A stretch of 64,000 nt of DNA from Methanofollis sp. UBA420 (GCF_002498315.1 NZ_DAGX01000007.1:1-64000), one strand, 5' to 3'; shown: positions 30,066-39,618, counted from the stretch's first letter. Made by a program: numbers and translations. Notes: generated by a model not told the origin, from the sequence alone.

Positions 30066-31424
30066 ATGCAGACGAAGATCCTCCTGGACGAGGACGCCAT
30101 CCCGAAGGCCTGGTACAACATTCAGGCCGACCTGCCGACGCCTCTCGCCCCGCCTCTTCACCCGGGCACGGGAAAACCGGTGGTGCCTGATGACCTGGCG
30201 GCCATCTTTCCCCGCGAACTGATCAGGCAGGAGATGGCGACCGAGCGCTCCGTCCCCATCCCCGACGAGGTGCGGGACATCCTCAGGCTCTGGAGGCCGA
30301 GCCCCCTGTACAGGGCGCGGCGCCTCGAAAAGTACCTGAAGACGCCGGCGAGGATCTATTACAAGTGGGAGGGTGTCAGCCCGCCGGGCAGCCACAAGCC
30401 GAACACGGCAGTGCCGCAGGCCTATTACAATATGAAGGAAGGTGTCGAGCGTATCGCCACAGAGACCGGCGCCGGGCAGTGGGGTTCCTCCCTCGCCTTT
30501 GCGACCGCCCTCTTCGGCATGGCCTGCACCGTGTACATGGTCAGGTCGTCCTACGCCCAGAAACCGTACAGGAAGAGCATGATGCAGGTCTACGGGGCCG
30601 AGTGCATCCCGTCGCCGAGCGAGAGGACGGACGCGGGCAGGAAGGTCCTTGCCGATCACCCGGACACGCCGGGGAGCCTGGGCATCGCGATCTCCGAGGC
30701 GGTGGAGGATGCGGTGCATCATAAAAATACAAACTACGCCCTCGGTTCGGTCCTGAACCATGTCTGTCTCCACCAGACAGTCATCGGCCTTGAGGCGCGG
30801 GAGCAGCTGGCGATGGAGGACGCCTATCCCGACATGGTCATCGGCTCCGTCGGCGGCGGTTCGAACTTCGCCGGCCTCGCCTTCCCCTTTGTCGGGGACA
30901 AACTCCGCGGGAAGCACCCGGAGACCGACGTCGTCGGCGTCGAACCCGCGGCATGCCCGACCCTCACGAAGGGGCTCTTCGCCTACGACTACGGCGACAT
31001 CGCGGGCCTCACTCCCCTCCTGAAGATGTTCACCCTGGGCCACGACTTCGTGCCGCCGGCGATCCACGCGGGCGGGCTGCGGTACCACGGCGTCTCGCCC
31101 CTGGTCGCCCACCTCGCCGACGCCGGGGCGGTGCGGGCCGTCTCCTGTCACCAGAACGAGGTCTTCGATGCGGCCCTCACCTTCGCGAGGACAGAGGGGA
31201 TCATCGTCGCCCCCGAGGCGGCCCATGCCGTGAAGGCGGCGATCGACGCCGCCCTCGCGTGCCGGAAGACCGGCGAAGAGAAGGTGATCCTCTTCAACAA
31301 CTCGGGCCACGGCAACTTCGACTTCGCAAGCTATGATGCCTATCTTGCGGGCGGCCTCCCTGACTACGAATACCCGGCCGAGCTGATCCGCGAATCGCTC
31401 GCGCACCTGCCGAAGGTGGGGTGA
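30066..31424 (+). CDS. trpB2: Tryptophan synthase beta-like protein TrpB2
   Basis: A 452-residue PLP enzyme of the TrpB2 branch. KWEGVSPPGSHKPNTA contains the Schiff-base Lys, TGAGQWGSSLA and GSVGGGSNFAGL bind the PLP phosphate, and LRYHGVSPL is a TrpB2-type segment. TrpB2 differs from TrpB1 by a longer N-terminal region and extra loops, and may act without TrpA, for example as a serine deaminase or indole salvage enzyme. The start follows a TATA box by about 25 bases, implying a leaderless mRNA. It is the first gene of the trp operon, which also contains classical trpB and trpA. Confidence 0.93.
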   Translation: MQTKILLDEDAIPKAWYNIQADLPTPLAPPLHPGTGKPVVPDDLAAIFPRELIRQEMATERSVPIPDEVRDILRLWRPSPLYRARRLEKYLKTPARIYYKWEGVSPPGSHKPNTAVPQAYYNMKEGVERIATETGAGQWGSSLAFATALFGMACTVYMVRSSYAQKPYRKSMMQVYGAECIPSPSERTDAGRKVLADHPDTPGSLGIAISEAVEDAVHHKNTNYALGSVLNHVCLHQTVIGLEAREQLAMEDAYPDMVIGSVGGGSNFAGLAFPFVGDKLRGKHPETDVVGVEPAACPTLTKGLFAYDYGDIAGLTPLLKMFTLGHDFVPPAIHAGGLRYHGVSPLVAHLADAGAVRAVSCHQNEVFDAALTFARTEGIIVAPEAAHAVKAAIDAALACRKTGEEKVILFNNSGHGNFDFASYDAYLAGGLPDYEYPAELIRESLAHLPKVG

Positions 31425-31434
31425 TGCCGGTGGA

Positions 31435-32961
31435 ATGGATAGTGCCGTAATCGGTGAAACAGAGATATTCAAGCCGGGTTATCAGGAGTTTCTTGCCGCT
31501 GCAGAGGGGCGGTCCCGGCCCCTTATCATTCCCCTCTGCCAGGAACTTCCCCTTCCCCCTGTGACGCCTCCGGGAGTCTATGTCGGGCTCTGCGACGGCG
31601 CCGGTTTCCTCCTCGAGTCGATGGAGGGAAGTGACCGGGGTGCACGCTACTCGGTGATCGGGGTCGGCCCGGCCCTCAGGATCTCCCTGGGGGAGACGGT
31701 CGAGATCACCGGCACGCGGCCCTTTGTCCGGGTCGCTGCCTCTCCTGATGGGGCCGACCCGGTCGAGATGGTCAGGTCTATCCTCGGGCGGTTTGCCGTC
31801 GCCGATGTCGGCGCCCCGAGATATTTCGGGGGTTTTGTCGGCTACTTCGCGTACGACCTCGTCCACCGTCTCCATCCGAAGGTCGGGCCCGGTCGTCGGG
31901 ACGGTCCCGACGCCCCCCTGGCCAGGCTTCTCCTTGCACAGGACTGTATCGTCTTCGACCATCTCGCCGGCAGGATGTACGTCTTCTCAAGCCCCCTGCT
32001 GACCGAAGACACAGACCCTCACAGGGCGTACGAGGAGAGCAGGGCAAGGATCAGGGCGCTGGTTACACAGATCCGGGCCCTCGAACCGGAGGAACGGAAA
32101 CCCCGACCAGAAGCCGCAGGGGTTGACCTCCCCTGCCGCTCGACCGTCTCGAAGGAGGCCTTCGAGGCCGCCGTCCTGAGGATGAAAGAGCACATCGCGG
32201 CAGGTGACATCTTCCAGGGCGTCCTGTCCCGGCGGATCGACTGCGACTACCCGGGCGACCCCTTTGCGATCTATGGGGCGCTCAGGGCGATCAACCCGGG
32301 CCCGTACATGTACTTCCTGGACTTCGGGGACCAGCAGGTCACCGGAGCAAGTCCCGAGATGCTCGTCCGCGTGGAGAAGGGGGCGGTCACGACCGTCCCG
32401 ATCGCCGGGACGCGGCCGAGGGGTGCGACCCCTGACGAGGACGACCGCCTCGGAGAGGATCTCCTTGCCGACACGAAGGAACGCGCCGAGCACACGATGC
32501 TCGTCGACCTCGCCAGAAACGACCTCGGCAGGGTCTGCACCTATGGCTCGGTCCGCCTGCCCGCGTTCATGGGCGTCGAGAAGTTCTCCCATGTCCAGCA
32601 TATCGTCTCCACGGTGGAGGGGACTCTCGACGACCGGTACGACTCTTTCGATGCCTTCACATCATGCTTCCCGGCAGGCACGGTCTCGGGCGCCCCGAAG
32701 ATCAGGGCGATGCAGATCATCGACGACCTGGAGCCCTGCCCCCGCGGCATCTATGCCGGTGCGGTCGGGCATGTCGGTTTCGACGGCGATATGGACCTTG
32801 CCATCGCGATCAGGACCGTCGTCGTCGAGGACGGGACGGCGTCGGTCCAGGTCGGCGCCGGCATCGTCGCCGATTCCATCCCCGAAAACGAGTGGGAAGA
32901 GACCAGGAACAAGGCTGCGGCCATGCTCCGGGCGATCGCACAGGGGAGGAGTGACCTATGA
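31435..32961 (+). CDS. trpE: Anthranilate synthase component I
   Basis: A 508-residue chorismate-utilising enzyme. LLESMEG near residue 60 is the tryptophan feedback site, GGFVGYFAYDLV and GDIFQGVLSRR precede the active centre, PIAGTRPRGATPDEDD and TVSGAPKIRAMQIID form the chorismate and metal site. It makes anthranilate from chorismate using ammonia from TrpG. The start lies ten bases after trpB2, and the stop overlaps the trpG start by four bases (ATGA). Feedback control by tryptophan is likely given the intact allosteric motif. Confidence 0.96.
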   Translation: MDSAVIGETEIFKPGYQEFLAAAEGRSRPLIIPLCQELPLPPVTPPGVYVGLCDGAGFLLESMEGSDRGARYSVIGVGPALRISLGETVEITGTRPFVRVAASPDGADPVEMVRSILGRFAVADVGAPRYFGGFVGYFAYDLVHRLHPKVGPGRRDGPDAPLARLLLAQDCIVFDHLAGRMYVFSSPLLTEDTDPHRAYEESRARIRALVTQIRALEPEERKPRPEAAGVDLPCRSTVSKEAFEAAVLRMKEHIAAGDIFQGVLSRRIDCDYPGDPFAIYGALRAINPGPYMYFLDFGDQQVTGASPEMLVRVEKGAVTTVPIAGTRPRGATPDEDDRLGEDLLADTKERAEHTMLVDLARNDLGRVCTYGSVRLPAFMGVEKFSHVQHIVSTVEGTLDDRYDSFDAFTSCFPAGTVSGAPKIRAMQIIDDLEPCPRGIYAGAVGHVGFDGDMDLAIAIRTVVVEDGTASVQVGAGIVADSIPENEWEETRNKAAAMLRAIAQGRSDL

Positions 32962-33539
32962 GAGTGCTCATCATCGACTGCTATGACAGTTTCACCTACA
33001 ACCTCTACCAGCAGGTCGGAAAGTTCGGCGGCGATCCGATCGTCGTCAGGAACGACACCCCTGCGTCGGTGCTCCGGGAGATCGACTGCGACCGGATCAT
33101 CCTCTCCCCGGGTCCCGGGACGCCCGAAGAGTCGGGCCTCTGTCTGGATGCCCTCAGGACAATCTGCCGCGAGGTCCCGACTCTCGGGATCTGTCTCGGC
33201 CACCAGGCGATCTGCACCGTCTTCGGTGGGCGGGTAGCGAGGGCCGGGCGTCTGATGCACGGCAAGACCTCCCGGATCGTCCACGACGGCACCGGGATCT
33301 TCGACGGCGTTCCCGATCCCTTCGACGCCACCCGGTACCACTCGCTGGTGGCCGACCGAAACAGCCTCCCCTGTGACCTCGAGGTCACGGCGACGAGTCT
33401 GGACGACGGCTATGTGATGGGTGTCAGGCACCGGGACTATCCCGTAGACGGCATCCAGTTCCACCCGGAGAGCGTCCTCTCTCGCGAGGGGGACCGGATC
33501 ATCAGGAATTTCCTTGCCGGAAAGGGGGTGCGGGCATGA
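32958..33539 (+). CDS. trpG: Anthranilate synthase component II (glutamine amidotransferase)
   Basis: A 193-residue class I glutamine amidotransferase. LIIDCYDSFTYNLYQQVG is the typical N-terminus, LSPGPGTPEE forms the oxyanion region, GICLGHQAI contains the nucleophilic Cys, and GIQFHPESVLS supplies the catalytic His and Glu. It releases ammonia from glutamine for TrpE. Both ends overlap neighbouring trp genes by four bases. Position directly after trpE supports the anthranilate rather than the aminodeoxychorismate assignment. Confidence 0.96.
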   Translation: MRVLIIDCYDSFTYNLYQQVGKFGGDPIVVRNDTPASVLREIDCDRIILSPGPGTPEESGLCLDALRTICREVPTLGICLGHQAICTVFGGRVARAGRLMHGKTSRIVHDGTGIFDGVPDPFDATRYHSLVADRNSLPCDLEVTATSLDDGYVMGVRHRDYPVDGIQFHPESVLSREGDRIIRNFLAGKGVRA

Positions 33540-34549
33540 TCAGGGAGGCGATCGTCCGGGTGGCCGGGGGCCGCGACCTCTCCGGCGGAGAGGCGGGAGA
33601 GGTCATGCGCGAGATCCTCTGCGGCGTCGCCACCCCGGCACAGGTCGGTGGTTTTCTTGCCGCAATGAGGATGAAAGGCGAGTCTGTAGATGAAATCTCC
33701 GCGTTTGCACAGGCGATGCGCGAGGCCTCCCTCAGGATCATGCCGCGGGTCGATGGCGTTCTCGTCGATACGTGCGGCACGGGCGGGGACGGCAGCGGCA
33801 CCTTCAATATCAGCACCGCGGCGGCCTTCGTCGTCGCCGGCGCCGGCGTGCCTGTCGTGAAGCACGGCAACCGGGGCGCAACAAGCAGGTGCGGATCGGC
33901 CGACGTCCTCGCCGCCCTCGGTGTGGGCCTCGACCTCGGACCTGAACGCGCCCGTGAGGTCGTCGAGGAGGTCGGGATTGTCTTCCTCTATGCACCGGCG
34001 TACCACCCGGCCCTCGGCCGGGTGGCCGGGCCGAGATCAGAACTCGGTATCAGGACGGTCTTCAACCTCCTCGGCCCTCTTGCAAATCCGGCCGGTGCGG
34101 AGGCGCAACTCGTCGGCGTCTACAGCCCGGCGCTCGTGGAGACGGTCGCCGCGGTATTGAAGAGCCTCGGCGTCGGGCGGGCAATGGCGGTCCACGGGAG
34201 CGGCATCGACGAGATCAGCACCGTGGGGCCGACCCGTGTCGCCGAACTCCGCGAGGGGGCGGTCCTGACCTATGACCTCGCCTGCGAGGACTTCGGGATC
34301 CCGCCGGCCTCTCTCTCCGACCTTGCCGGCGGGGACGCGGCCGAGAACGCGGCGATCCTCGGGGGCGTGCTCGACGGCGAGCACGGCCCTGCCCGCGACA
34401 TCGTCCTCCTCAACGCTGCCGCCGCGATCTATCTCGGGGGAAGGGCCGGATGCCTCGGGGACGGCCTTCGCCGTGCGAAAGATTCGATCGATTCAGGAGA
34501 GGCGCGGCAGAAGCTCGATGCCCTTGTCGGGGCGACAGGAGGTGCCTGA
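33536..34549 (+). CDS. trpD: Anthranilate phosphoribosyltransferase
   Basis: A 337-residue enzyme that joins anthranilate to PRPP. DTCGTGGDGSGTFNISTAAAF is the split phosphate-binding region, VKHGNRGATSRCGSADVLAALG carries the KHGNR anthranilate and PRPP site, and FNLLGPLANPA is a further family motif. Length is normal. The start overlaps trpG by four bases and the stop shares one base with trpC. There is no sign of a fused glutamine amidotransferase domain, consistent with the separate trpG. Confidence 0.96.
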   Translation: MIREAIVRVAGGRDLSGGEAGEVMREILCGVATPAQVGGFLAAMRMKGESVDEISAFAQAMREASLRIMPRVDGVLVDTCGTGGDGSGTFNISTAAAFVVAGAGVPVVKHGNRGATSRCGSADVLAALGVGLDLGPERAREVVEEVGIVFLYAPAYHPALGRVAGPRSELGIRTVFNLLGPLANPAGAEAQLVGVYSPALVETVAAVLKSLGVGRAMAVHGSGIDEISTVGPTRVAELREGAVLTYDLACEDFGIPPASLSDLAGGDAAENAAILGGVLDGEHGPARDIVLLNAAAAIYLGGRAGCLGDGLRRAKDSIDSGEARQKLDALVGATGGA

Positions 34550-35310
34550 TGATCCTGGACGAGATCCTCGCCCGCACCCGCGAACGGGTGGCCGGGCTTG
34601 AAGCGACCGGGCACATCCCCGACCGCCGGGCCTCAGGGCGGTTCAGCCTGACGAAGGCGATCCGCACCTCGGAACGGAGGAACGCTGTCATCGCGGAGGT
34701 GAAGTACGCCTCGCCCTCGCGCGGCACCCTCCTCTGCGGCGTCCCCCCCGAGGCACTGGCCCGCGCATTGGTCGCCGGCGGGTGCGCCGGGCTCTCTGTG
34801 CTGACCGAGCCCTTCTTCTTCGGGGGGAGCACCGGCAACCTCGGGCGGGTGCGGGAGGTCGCACCTGTCCCTGTCTTGAGGAAGGACTTCATCGTCGACG
34901 AACTCCAGCTCAGGGAGACGGCGGCGCTCGGTGCCGACGCCGTCCTCCTCATCGCCGGTGTGCTCGGCCGCGACCTCGGACGGTTCGTGGACCTCTCCCT
35001 CTCCCTCGGTCTCGAACCCCTGGTGGAGGTGAGGACCAGGGAGGAGGCCGGACTCGCCTGCGCCGCCGGTGCGTCCCTGATAGGGATCAACAACCGGAAC
35101 CTCTCCACGATGGCCATCGACCTGCACACCACACAGAGACTCGCTCCCCTCGTCACCGGCGAGGGGCGTCTTGTCGTCTCCGAGAGTGGCGTCGTCTGGC
35201 CCTGCGACGTCCGGGCCCTGCGGCCGTACTGCGATGCGTTTCTCGTCGGTTCGGCCCTCATGTCCTCGGCGAATCCGGGAAAGAGACTGGAGAGGCTGGT
35301 ATGCGCGTGA
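34549..35310 (+). CDS. trpC: Indole-3-glycerol phosphate synthase
   Basis: A 253-residue TIM-barrel enzyme. NAVIAEVKYASPSRGTL has the catalytic Lys, LSVLTEPFFFGGS is the phosphate-side loop, VLRKDFIVDELQL contains the general acid Lys, and GINNRNL and VSESGV are the late barrel motifs. It decarboxylates and cyclises the carboxyphenylamino-deoxyribulose phosphate. The ATG shares one base with the trpD stop (TGATG), and a longer open frame into trpD was rejected. The 3' end overlaps trpF by ten bases. Confidence 0.95.
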   Translation: MILDEILARTRERVAGLEATGHIPDRRASGRFSLTKAIRTSERRNAVIAEVKYASPSRGTLLCGVPPEALARALVAGGCAGLSVLTEPFFFGGSTGNLGRVREVAPVPVLRKDFIVDELQLRETAALGADAVLLIAGVLGRDLGRFVDLSLSLGLEPLVEVRTREEAGLACAAGASLIGINNRNLSTMAIDLHTTQRLAPLVTGEGRLVVSESGVVWPCDVRALRPYCDAFLVGSALMSSANPGKRLERLVCA

Positions 35311-35873
35311 AGATCTGCGGGATCACGCGGGCCGCCGACGCCCTTGCCGCCGAAAAGGCCGGTGCCGACGCGATCGGCGTCGTCCTCTTCTCCGACTCGC
35401 CGCGGTCGGTCGCCCCTGAAAAGGCGGCCGAGATCTTCGCCGCCCTCGGCCCCTCCACGGCCAGGATCTGCGTCTCGCGGACAGACGACCCGGCAGAACT
35501 CGCCGAGATCCTCGCCCTCGGCCCGACTGCGGTGCAACTCTACTGCGACCTGCCGGTGCCGCGGGGCGTGCGGGTGATCAGGGCGTCCGCCGACGGGAGA
35601 CTCCCTGCCGGCAGGTACGACGCCGTCCTCCTCGACCGGAGCGAGGGTACAGGAAGGCGGTACGATCAGGATGAGGCCCGGTCGCTTGTCCTGCGGTCGC
35701 CTGTCCCTGTCCTCCTCTCCGGCGGCCTGACACCGGACAACGTCGGCGAGGCGGCGAGGGCCGTGCGGCCGTACGGGGTGGACGTCTCGTCGGGCGTCGA
35801 AGACAGCCCGGGCATTAAGAACACACGAAAGATGACGGAATTTATCATGGCATGCAGGAGCATATCCCCATGA
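35301..35873 (+). CDS. trpF: Phosphoribosylanthranilate isomerase
   Basis: A 190-residue TIM-barrel isomerase. MRVKICGITRAADALAAEKAGADAIGVVLFSDSPRSV is the canonical N-terminus with the catalytic Cys in K-I-C-G, and LLSGGLTPDNVGEA and GVDVSSGVEDSPGIKN form the phosphate site. It opens phosphoribosylanthranilate by an Amadori rearrangement. It is slightly shorter than the bacterial average. The gene overlaps trpC by ten bases at its start and shares ATGA with trpB at its end. Confidence 0.95.
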   Translation: MRVKICGITRAADALAAEKAGADAIGVVLFSDSPRSVAPEKAAEIFAALGPSTARICVSRTDDPAELAEILALGPTAVQLYCDLPVPRGVRVIRASADGRLPAGRYDAVLLDRSEGTGRRYDQDEARSLVLRSPVPVLLSGGLTPDNVGEAARAVRPYGVDVSSGVEDSPGIKNTRKMTEFIMACRSISP

Positions 35874-37042
35874 AGAAGGGATATTTCGGTGAATTCGGCG
35901 GCCAGTTCGTCCCGGAGACCCTGATGGGTGAACTCGGGGCGCTTGAGGCCGCCTATGGACGAGCGAAGAACGAATCCGCCTTTCAGGCCGAACTGGAGGG
36001 GTACCTCTCGACCTTTGCCGGGAGAGAGACTCCCCTCACGTACTGCCGGAACCTCTCCCGCGACCTCGGCTGCCGGATCTACCTGAAGAGGGAGGACCTC
36101 CTCCACGGCGGCGCACACAAGATCAACAACACCCTCGGGCAGGCCCTGCTGGCGCGGCACATGGGCAAGACCAGGATCATCGCGGAGACCGGCGCCGGCC
36201 AGCACGGCGTGGCGACGGCGATCGCGGGCGCGGCCCTGGGCATCCCTGTCGAGGTCTACATGGGGGAGGTGGACATGGCCAGGCAGCGGCTGAACGTCTT
36301 CAGGATGGAACTCCTCGGGGCGACGGTCCACCCTGTGCGGACAGGCAGCCGCACCCTGAAGGACGCGGTCAGCGAGGCCCTGCGCGACTGGATCGCCCGT
36401 CCCGCGGAGACCTACTATCTCCTCGGCTCCGCGGTGGGCCCGCATCCCTATCCGACGATGGTCAGGGACTTCCAGTGCGTCATCGGGAGGGAGATGAGGG
36501 AACAGGTCCTGAAAGCCGAGGGGCGTCTGCCGACGGCGGTGGTCGCCTGTGTCGGCGGGGGCTCGAACGCCATCGGCACCTTCCATCCTTTCCTCGGCGA
36601 CGAGGTGCGCCTTGTCGGAGTGGAGGCCGGGGGCGAGGGCCTCTCGACCGGGAAGCACGGGGCCACCCTCTGCGCCGGGACGAAGGGTGTGCTCCAGGGC
36701 GCCCTCTCGTACCTCCTCCAGGACAGGGACGGGCAGATCCTGGAGACTCATTCGGTTTCGGCAGGCCTCGACTACCCGGGCGTCGGGCCCGAGCACGGCA
36801 TGCTGAAGGACGCCGGGCAGGCCGAGTACGTTGCGGTCACCGACGAGGAGGCCCTTGCCGCTTTCTCCCTCCTCTCGCGGCGGGAAGGGATCATCCCGGC
36901 CCTGGAGTCGGCCCATGCGGTCGCCCACGCGGTGAAGATGGCCCGGGAGATGGACGGGGACGACATCGTCGTCGTCACCCTCTCCGGGCGGGGGGACAAG
37001 GACGTGGCAGAGGTCGCGGTGAGGATGGGGGTGGCGATATGA
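35870..37042 (+). CDS. trpB: Tryptophan synthase beta chain (TrpB1)
   Basis: A 390-residue classical TrpB. GYFGEFGGQFVPETLM is the standard N-terminus, KREDLLHGGAHKINNTLGQ has the Schiff-base Lys, ETGAGQHGVATA and CVGGGSNAIGTFHPF bind the cofactor, and GLDYPGVGPEHG interacts with TrpA. The start at 35870 is preferred because AGGAG lies nine bases before it and it overlaps the trpF stop by four bases; 35852 is the alternative. It forms the alpha2-beta2 complex with TrpA encoded next. Confidence 0.96.
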   Translation: MKKGYFGEFGGQFVPETLMGELGALEAAYGRAKNESAFQAELEGYLSTFAGRETPLTYCRNLSRDLGCRIYLKREDLLHGGAHKINNTLGQALLARHMGKTRIIAETGAGQHGVATAIAGAALGIPVEVYMGEVDMARQRLNVFRMELLGATVHPVRTGSRTLKDAVSEALRDWIARPAETYYLLGSAVGPHPYPTMVRDFQCVIGREMREQVLKAEGRLPTAVVACVGGGSNAIGTFHPFLGDEVRLVGVEAGGEGLSTGKHGATLCAGTKGVLQGALSYLLQDRDGQILETHSVSAGLDYPGVGPEHGMLKDAGQAEYVAVTDEEALAAFSLLSRREGIIPALESAHAVAHAVKMAREMDGDDIVVVTLSGRGDKDVAEVAVRMGVAI

Positions 37043-37839
37043 GCCGGATCGGGCCCCTCTTCTCCGGCCTCAGGCGACCGGCCTGCATCGCCTACCTGAC
37101 GGGCGGCGACCCCGACCCCGCGACCTCTCTTGCGGCGTTGCGGTCGGTCGTCGATGCCGGGGCGGACATCGTCGAGATCGGCGTTCCCTTCACCGACCCC
37201 ATCGCCGATGGCCCGACGATCCGGCGAGCGAACGCTCGGGCCCTTGCGGCCGGGACGACGCCGGCCCGGATCTTCGATCTGGTGCGGGCCGTGAGGGAGG
37301 CGACAGAGGTTCCAATCGTCCTGATGACGGCGTACAACATCGTCTATGTCCGCGGTATCGATCGTTTCTACGGGGAGGCGGCCGCGGCCGGGGCCGACGG
37401 GGTGATCATACCAGACATGCCGCCCGAGGAGTCGGGGGAGGCCGTCGCCGCGGCATGGCGGCACGGCCTCGACCAGATCTTTCTCGTGGCCCCGAACACC
37501 CCTGACGAGCGGCTGGACCGCATCATCGACCATGCCGGGGGTTTCCTCTATCTCATCTCTGTGCAGGGCGTCACCGGCGCGAGGGCGGGCCTCCCGCCCG
37601 GCATGGAGGAGAGGATCGCCGCGTTGCGGTCACGCACCTCCCTCCCGATCGCCGTGGGCTTCGGGATCGCCGGCCCCGCCCAGGTCAGGGCGCTCGCGGC
37701 CGCGGGGGCTGACGGCGTGATCGCCGGCAGCGCGATCGTGGAGATCGTCGAGCGACATCCGGGGGACAGTGATGTGATGTGCGCCGAACTGAAGAGTTTC
37801 GTCGCCGGACTGTGTGGGGCCGTCAGGGAAGGGGCTTGA
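37039..37839 (+). CDS. trpA: Tryptophan synthase alpha chain
   Basis: A 266-residue TIM-barrel enzyme. PACIAYLTGGDPD, VEIGVPFTDPIADGPTIRRA with the catalytic Glu in the V-E-I-G segment, GVIIPDMPPEES with the catalytic Asp, and YLISVQGVTGARAG are present. It cleaves indole-3-glycerol phosphate and channels indole to TrpB. The ATG overlaps the trpB stop by four bases. It ends the operon; the next gene is convergent, with a T-run in the 44-base gap. Confidence 0.96.
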   Translation: MSRIGPLFSGLRRPACIAYLTGGDPDPATSLAALRSVVDAGADIVEIGVPFTDPIADGPTIRRANARALAAGTTPARIFDLVRAVREATEVPIVLMTAYNIVYVRGIDRFYGEAAAAGADGVIIPDMPPEESGEAVAAAWRHGLDQIFLVAPNTPDERLDRIIDHAGGFLYLISVQGVTGARAGLPPGMEERIAALRSRTSLPIAVGFGIAGPAQVRALAAAGADGVIAGSAIVEIVERHPGDSDVMCAELKSFVAGLCGAVREGA

Positions 37840-37883
37840 CCCTCTCTCTGTTTTTGGGAAAGGCGGCACCCGCGCCATTTATC

Positions 37884-38444
37884 TCATTTTTTTGGGCGGC
37901 ACCGCAGAAATGCCGCGGTCTCCTCCGCGACCTCCCACAGGCCCGAGGCACGGATCTTTTTCAGGGTCGTCGTGCGCGGCTGGTGGCCGTCGTCGATCAC
38001 GAGCACCCCGTCGGGTTTTATGATCCTCTGGAGTTCTCCGAGGAAGGCGGACGGATCTTCGATCATGTGGAACATATCGAGGGCATAGACGAGGTCTGCG
38101 GTCCCGGCAGGGAGGCCCGAGTCGTAGCCGCGTGCGAGGACAGGAACGACATTGGCAAGATTTTCCTCCCTGACCCGCCTTTTCACCGCCTCGATCGCCA
38201 GGTCATGGATGTCGACGGCATAGAGGCGGCCTGTCCTGCCGACCCGCCCGGACGCCCCCGCGATATACCTGCCCGGGCCGCAGCCATAGTCCACCACGAC
38301 CATCCCCTCCCTGATCCCGATCCGGTCGAGGAGGCGATCGGGGGGCCAGACCAGGTCCTGGATCCTGAAGAGGGCAGACATGATGCGGAAACCGATGTCA
38401 GACATCCTCTCCCGGTTTCTCCCCTCTCCATTTGGCGCCTTCAT
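37884..38444 (-). CDS. Class I SAM-dependent methyltransferase
   Basis: A 186-residue methyltransferase. VVVDYGCGPGRYIAGASG is the SAM-binding motif I, LYAVDIHDLAIEAVKRRV gives the acidic post-I residue, and ADLVYALDMFHMIEDPSAFL and IIKPDGVLVIDDGH are motifs II and III. The N-terminus before the fold contains RIMSALFRIQDLVWPPDRLL, typical of a methanogen family of unknown substrate. A second in-frame ATG at 38405 is an alternative start. It is convergent with trpA and divergent from the NAD-kinase-like gene. Confidence 0.8.
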   Translation of the reverse strand: MKAPNGEGRNRERMSDIGFRIMSALFRIQDLVWPPDRLLDRIGIREGMVVVDYGCGPGRYIAGASGRVGRTGRLYAVDIHDLAIEAVKRRVREENLANVVPVLARGYDSGLPAGTADLVYALDMFHMIEDPSAFLGELQRIIKPDGVLVIDDGHQPRTTTLKKIRASGLWEVAEETAAFLRCRPKK

Positions 38445-38507
38445 GCTCGACCCTTCCCTCCCTCTCATACATCTTTTTCCCTCTCCGGCGGCATACTCTG
38501 CATCTCC

Positions 38508-39617
38508 ATGACGACGATCGGCCTTGTGATCAACCCCCTCGCCGGTCTCGGCGGCACGGTCGGCCTGAAGGGGACGGACGGGACGGCGGACGAGGCGCGG
38601 CGGCGGGGTGCGCTGCCGCGGGCGCATGAGCGTGCCGTCGAGGCCCTCCTCTCTCTCCGCGGCCTCCCCCTCCGCTTCCTCACCTCTGCCGGTGCGATGG
38701 GGGCCGACGCCCTGGACGCCGCGGGCATCAGGGAGTACGAGGTCGTCCATACCGCCGGGGGCCGGGAGACGACGGCCGACGACACCCGCACCGCGGTCAG
38801 GGCCTGCATCGACGCCGGGGCCGACCTCCTCCTCTTCTGCGGCGGCGACGGCACCGCGCGGGACGTCGCGGCGGCCGCGGGGGAGACCCCCATCCTCGGC
38901 ATCCCCGCGGGCGTGAAGATGTACTCGGGCGTCTTTGCGGTCCGTCCCGCCGCGGTGGGCGAGGTCCTTGCCGGAGATTATGCCCTCCGCGAGGCCGAGG
39001 TGATGGACATCGACGAGGAGGCGTACAGGCAGGGCGACCTGCGGGCCCGCCTCTACGCGACGGCCAGGATCCCCTTCCTCCCCGGCCGGGTGCAGTGCGG
39101 GAAGGAGGCCTCTTTCGGGGACGAGGCCGCCGCCCTCGACGGCATCGCCCGCTTCATGGCCGACCTGATCCGGGCGGGAGGGTGCGTGGTCCTCGGGGCC
39201 GGGGGCACCACGGCCGCGATCGCACGGGCAGCAGGGACCGAGGCGACCCTCCTCGGCGTTGACGTGGTCGTGGACGGGAAGGTCGCCGTCCTCGACGCCG
39301 ACGAGGCGACCATCCTCGCGCAGATCGAGAGTGCCGGCCGGTGCAGGATCATCGTCAGCCCGATCGGGGCGCAGGGGGCGGTCATCGGCCGGGGCACCGG
39401 GCCGATCACCCCCGCGGTGCTCAGTGCCGCGGGGCCGGAGAACCTTATCGTCGTCGCCACGCCCGGCAAACTCGCCGCAACACCGGCCCTCTTCGTCGAC
39501 ACCGGCGATCCCGCCCTCGACGCCGCCTTCGGCGAGAGGATCTCCGTCATCTGCGGCTACCACATCGCCAGGCTGATGCCCCTCCTCAGGCCGGCGGCAT
39601 ACGATCGAAACCTCTGA
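38508..39617 (+). CDS. ATP-NAD kinase / AcoX-like family protein
   Basis: A 369-residue protein of the NAD kinase superfamily, archaeal AcoX-like branch. IGLVINPLAGLGGTVGLKGTDG is the N-terminus, LLFCGGDGTARDVAAA is the G-G-D-G catalytic motif, GIPAGVKMYSGVFAV follows, and VVLGAGGTTAAIARAAG lies near residue 230. True NAD kinases are shorter and share only the GGDG and the downstream region, so phosphorylation of NAD is plausible but not certain. The ATG was chosen because upstream in-frame sequence runs antisense to the divergent methyltransferase gene. A hairpin followed by a T-run stands right after the stop. Confidence 0.8.
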   Translation: MTTIGLVINPLAGLGGTVGLKGTDGTADEARRRGALPRAHERAVEALLSLRGLPLRFLTSAGAMGADALDAAGIREYEVVHTAGGRETTADDTRTAVRACIDAGADLLLFCGGDGTARDVAAAAGETPILGIPAGVKMYSGVFAVRPAAVGEVLAGDYALREAEVMDIDEEAYRQGDLRARLYATARIPFLPGRVQCGKEASFGDEAAALDGIARFMADLIRAGGCVVLGAGGTTAAIARAAGTEATLLGVDVVVDGKVAVLDADEATILAQIESAGRCRIIVSPIGAQGAVIGRGTGPITPAVLSAAGPENLIVVATPGKLAATPALFVDTGDPALDAAFGERISVICGYHIARLMPLLRPAAYDRNL

Positions 39618-39618
39618 G

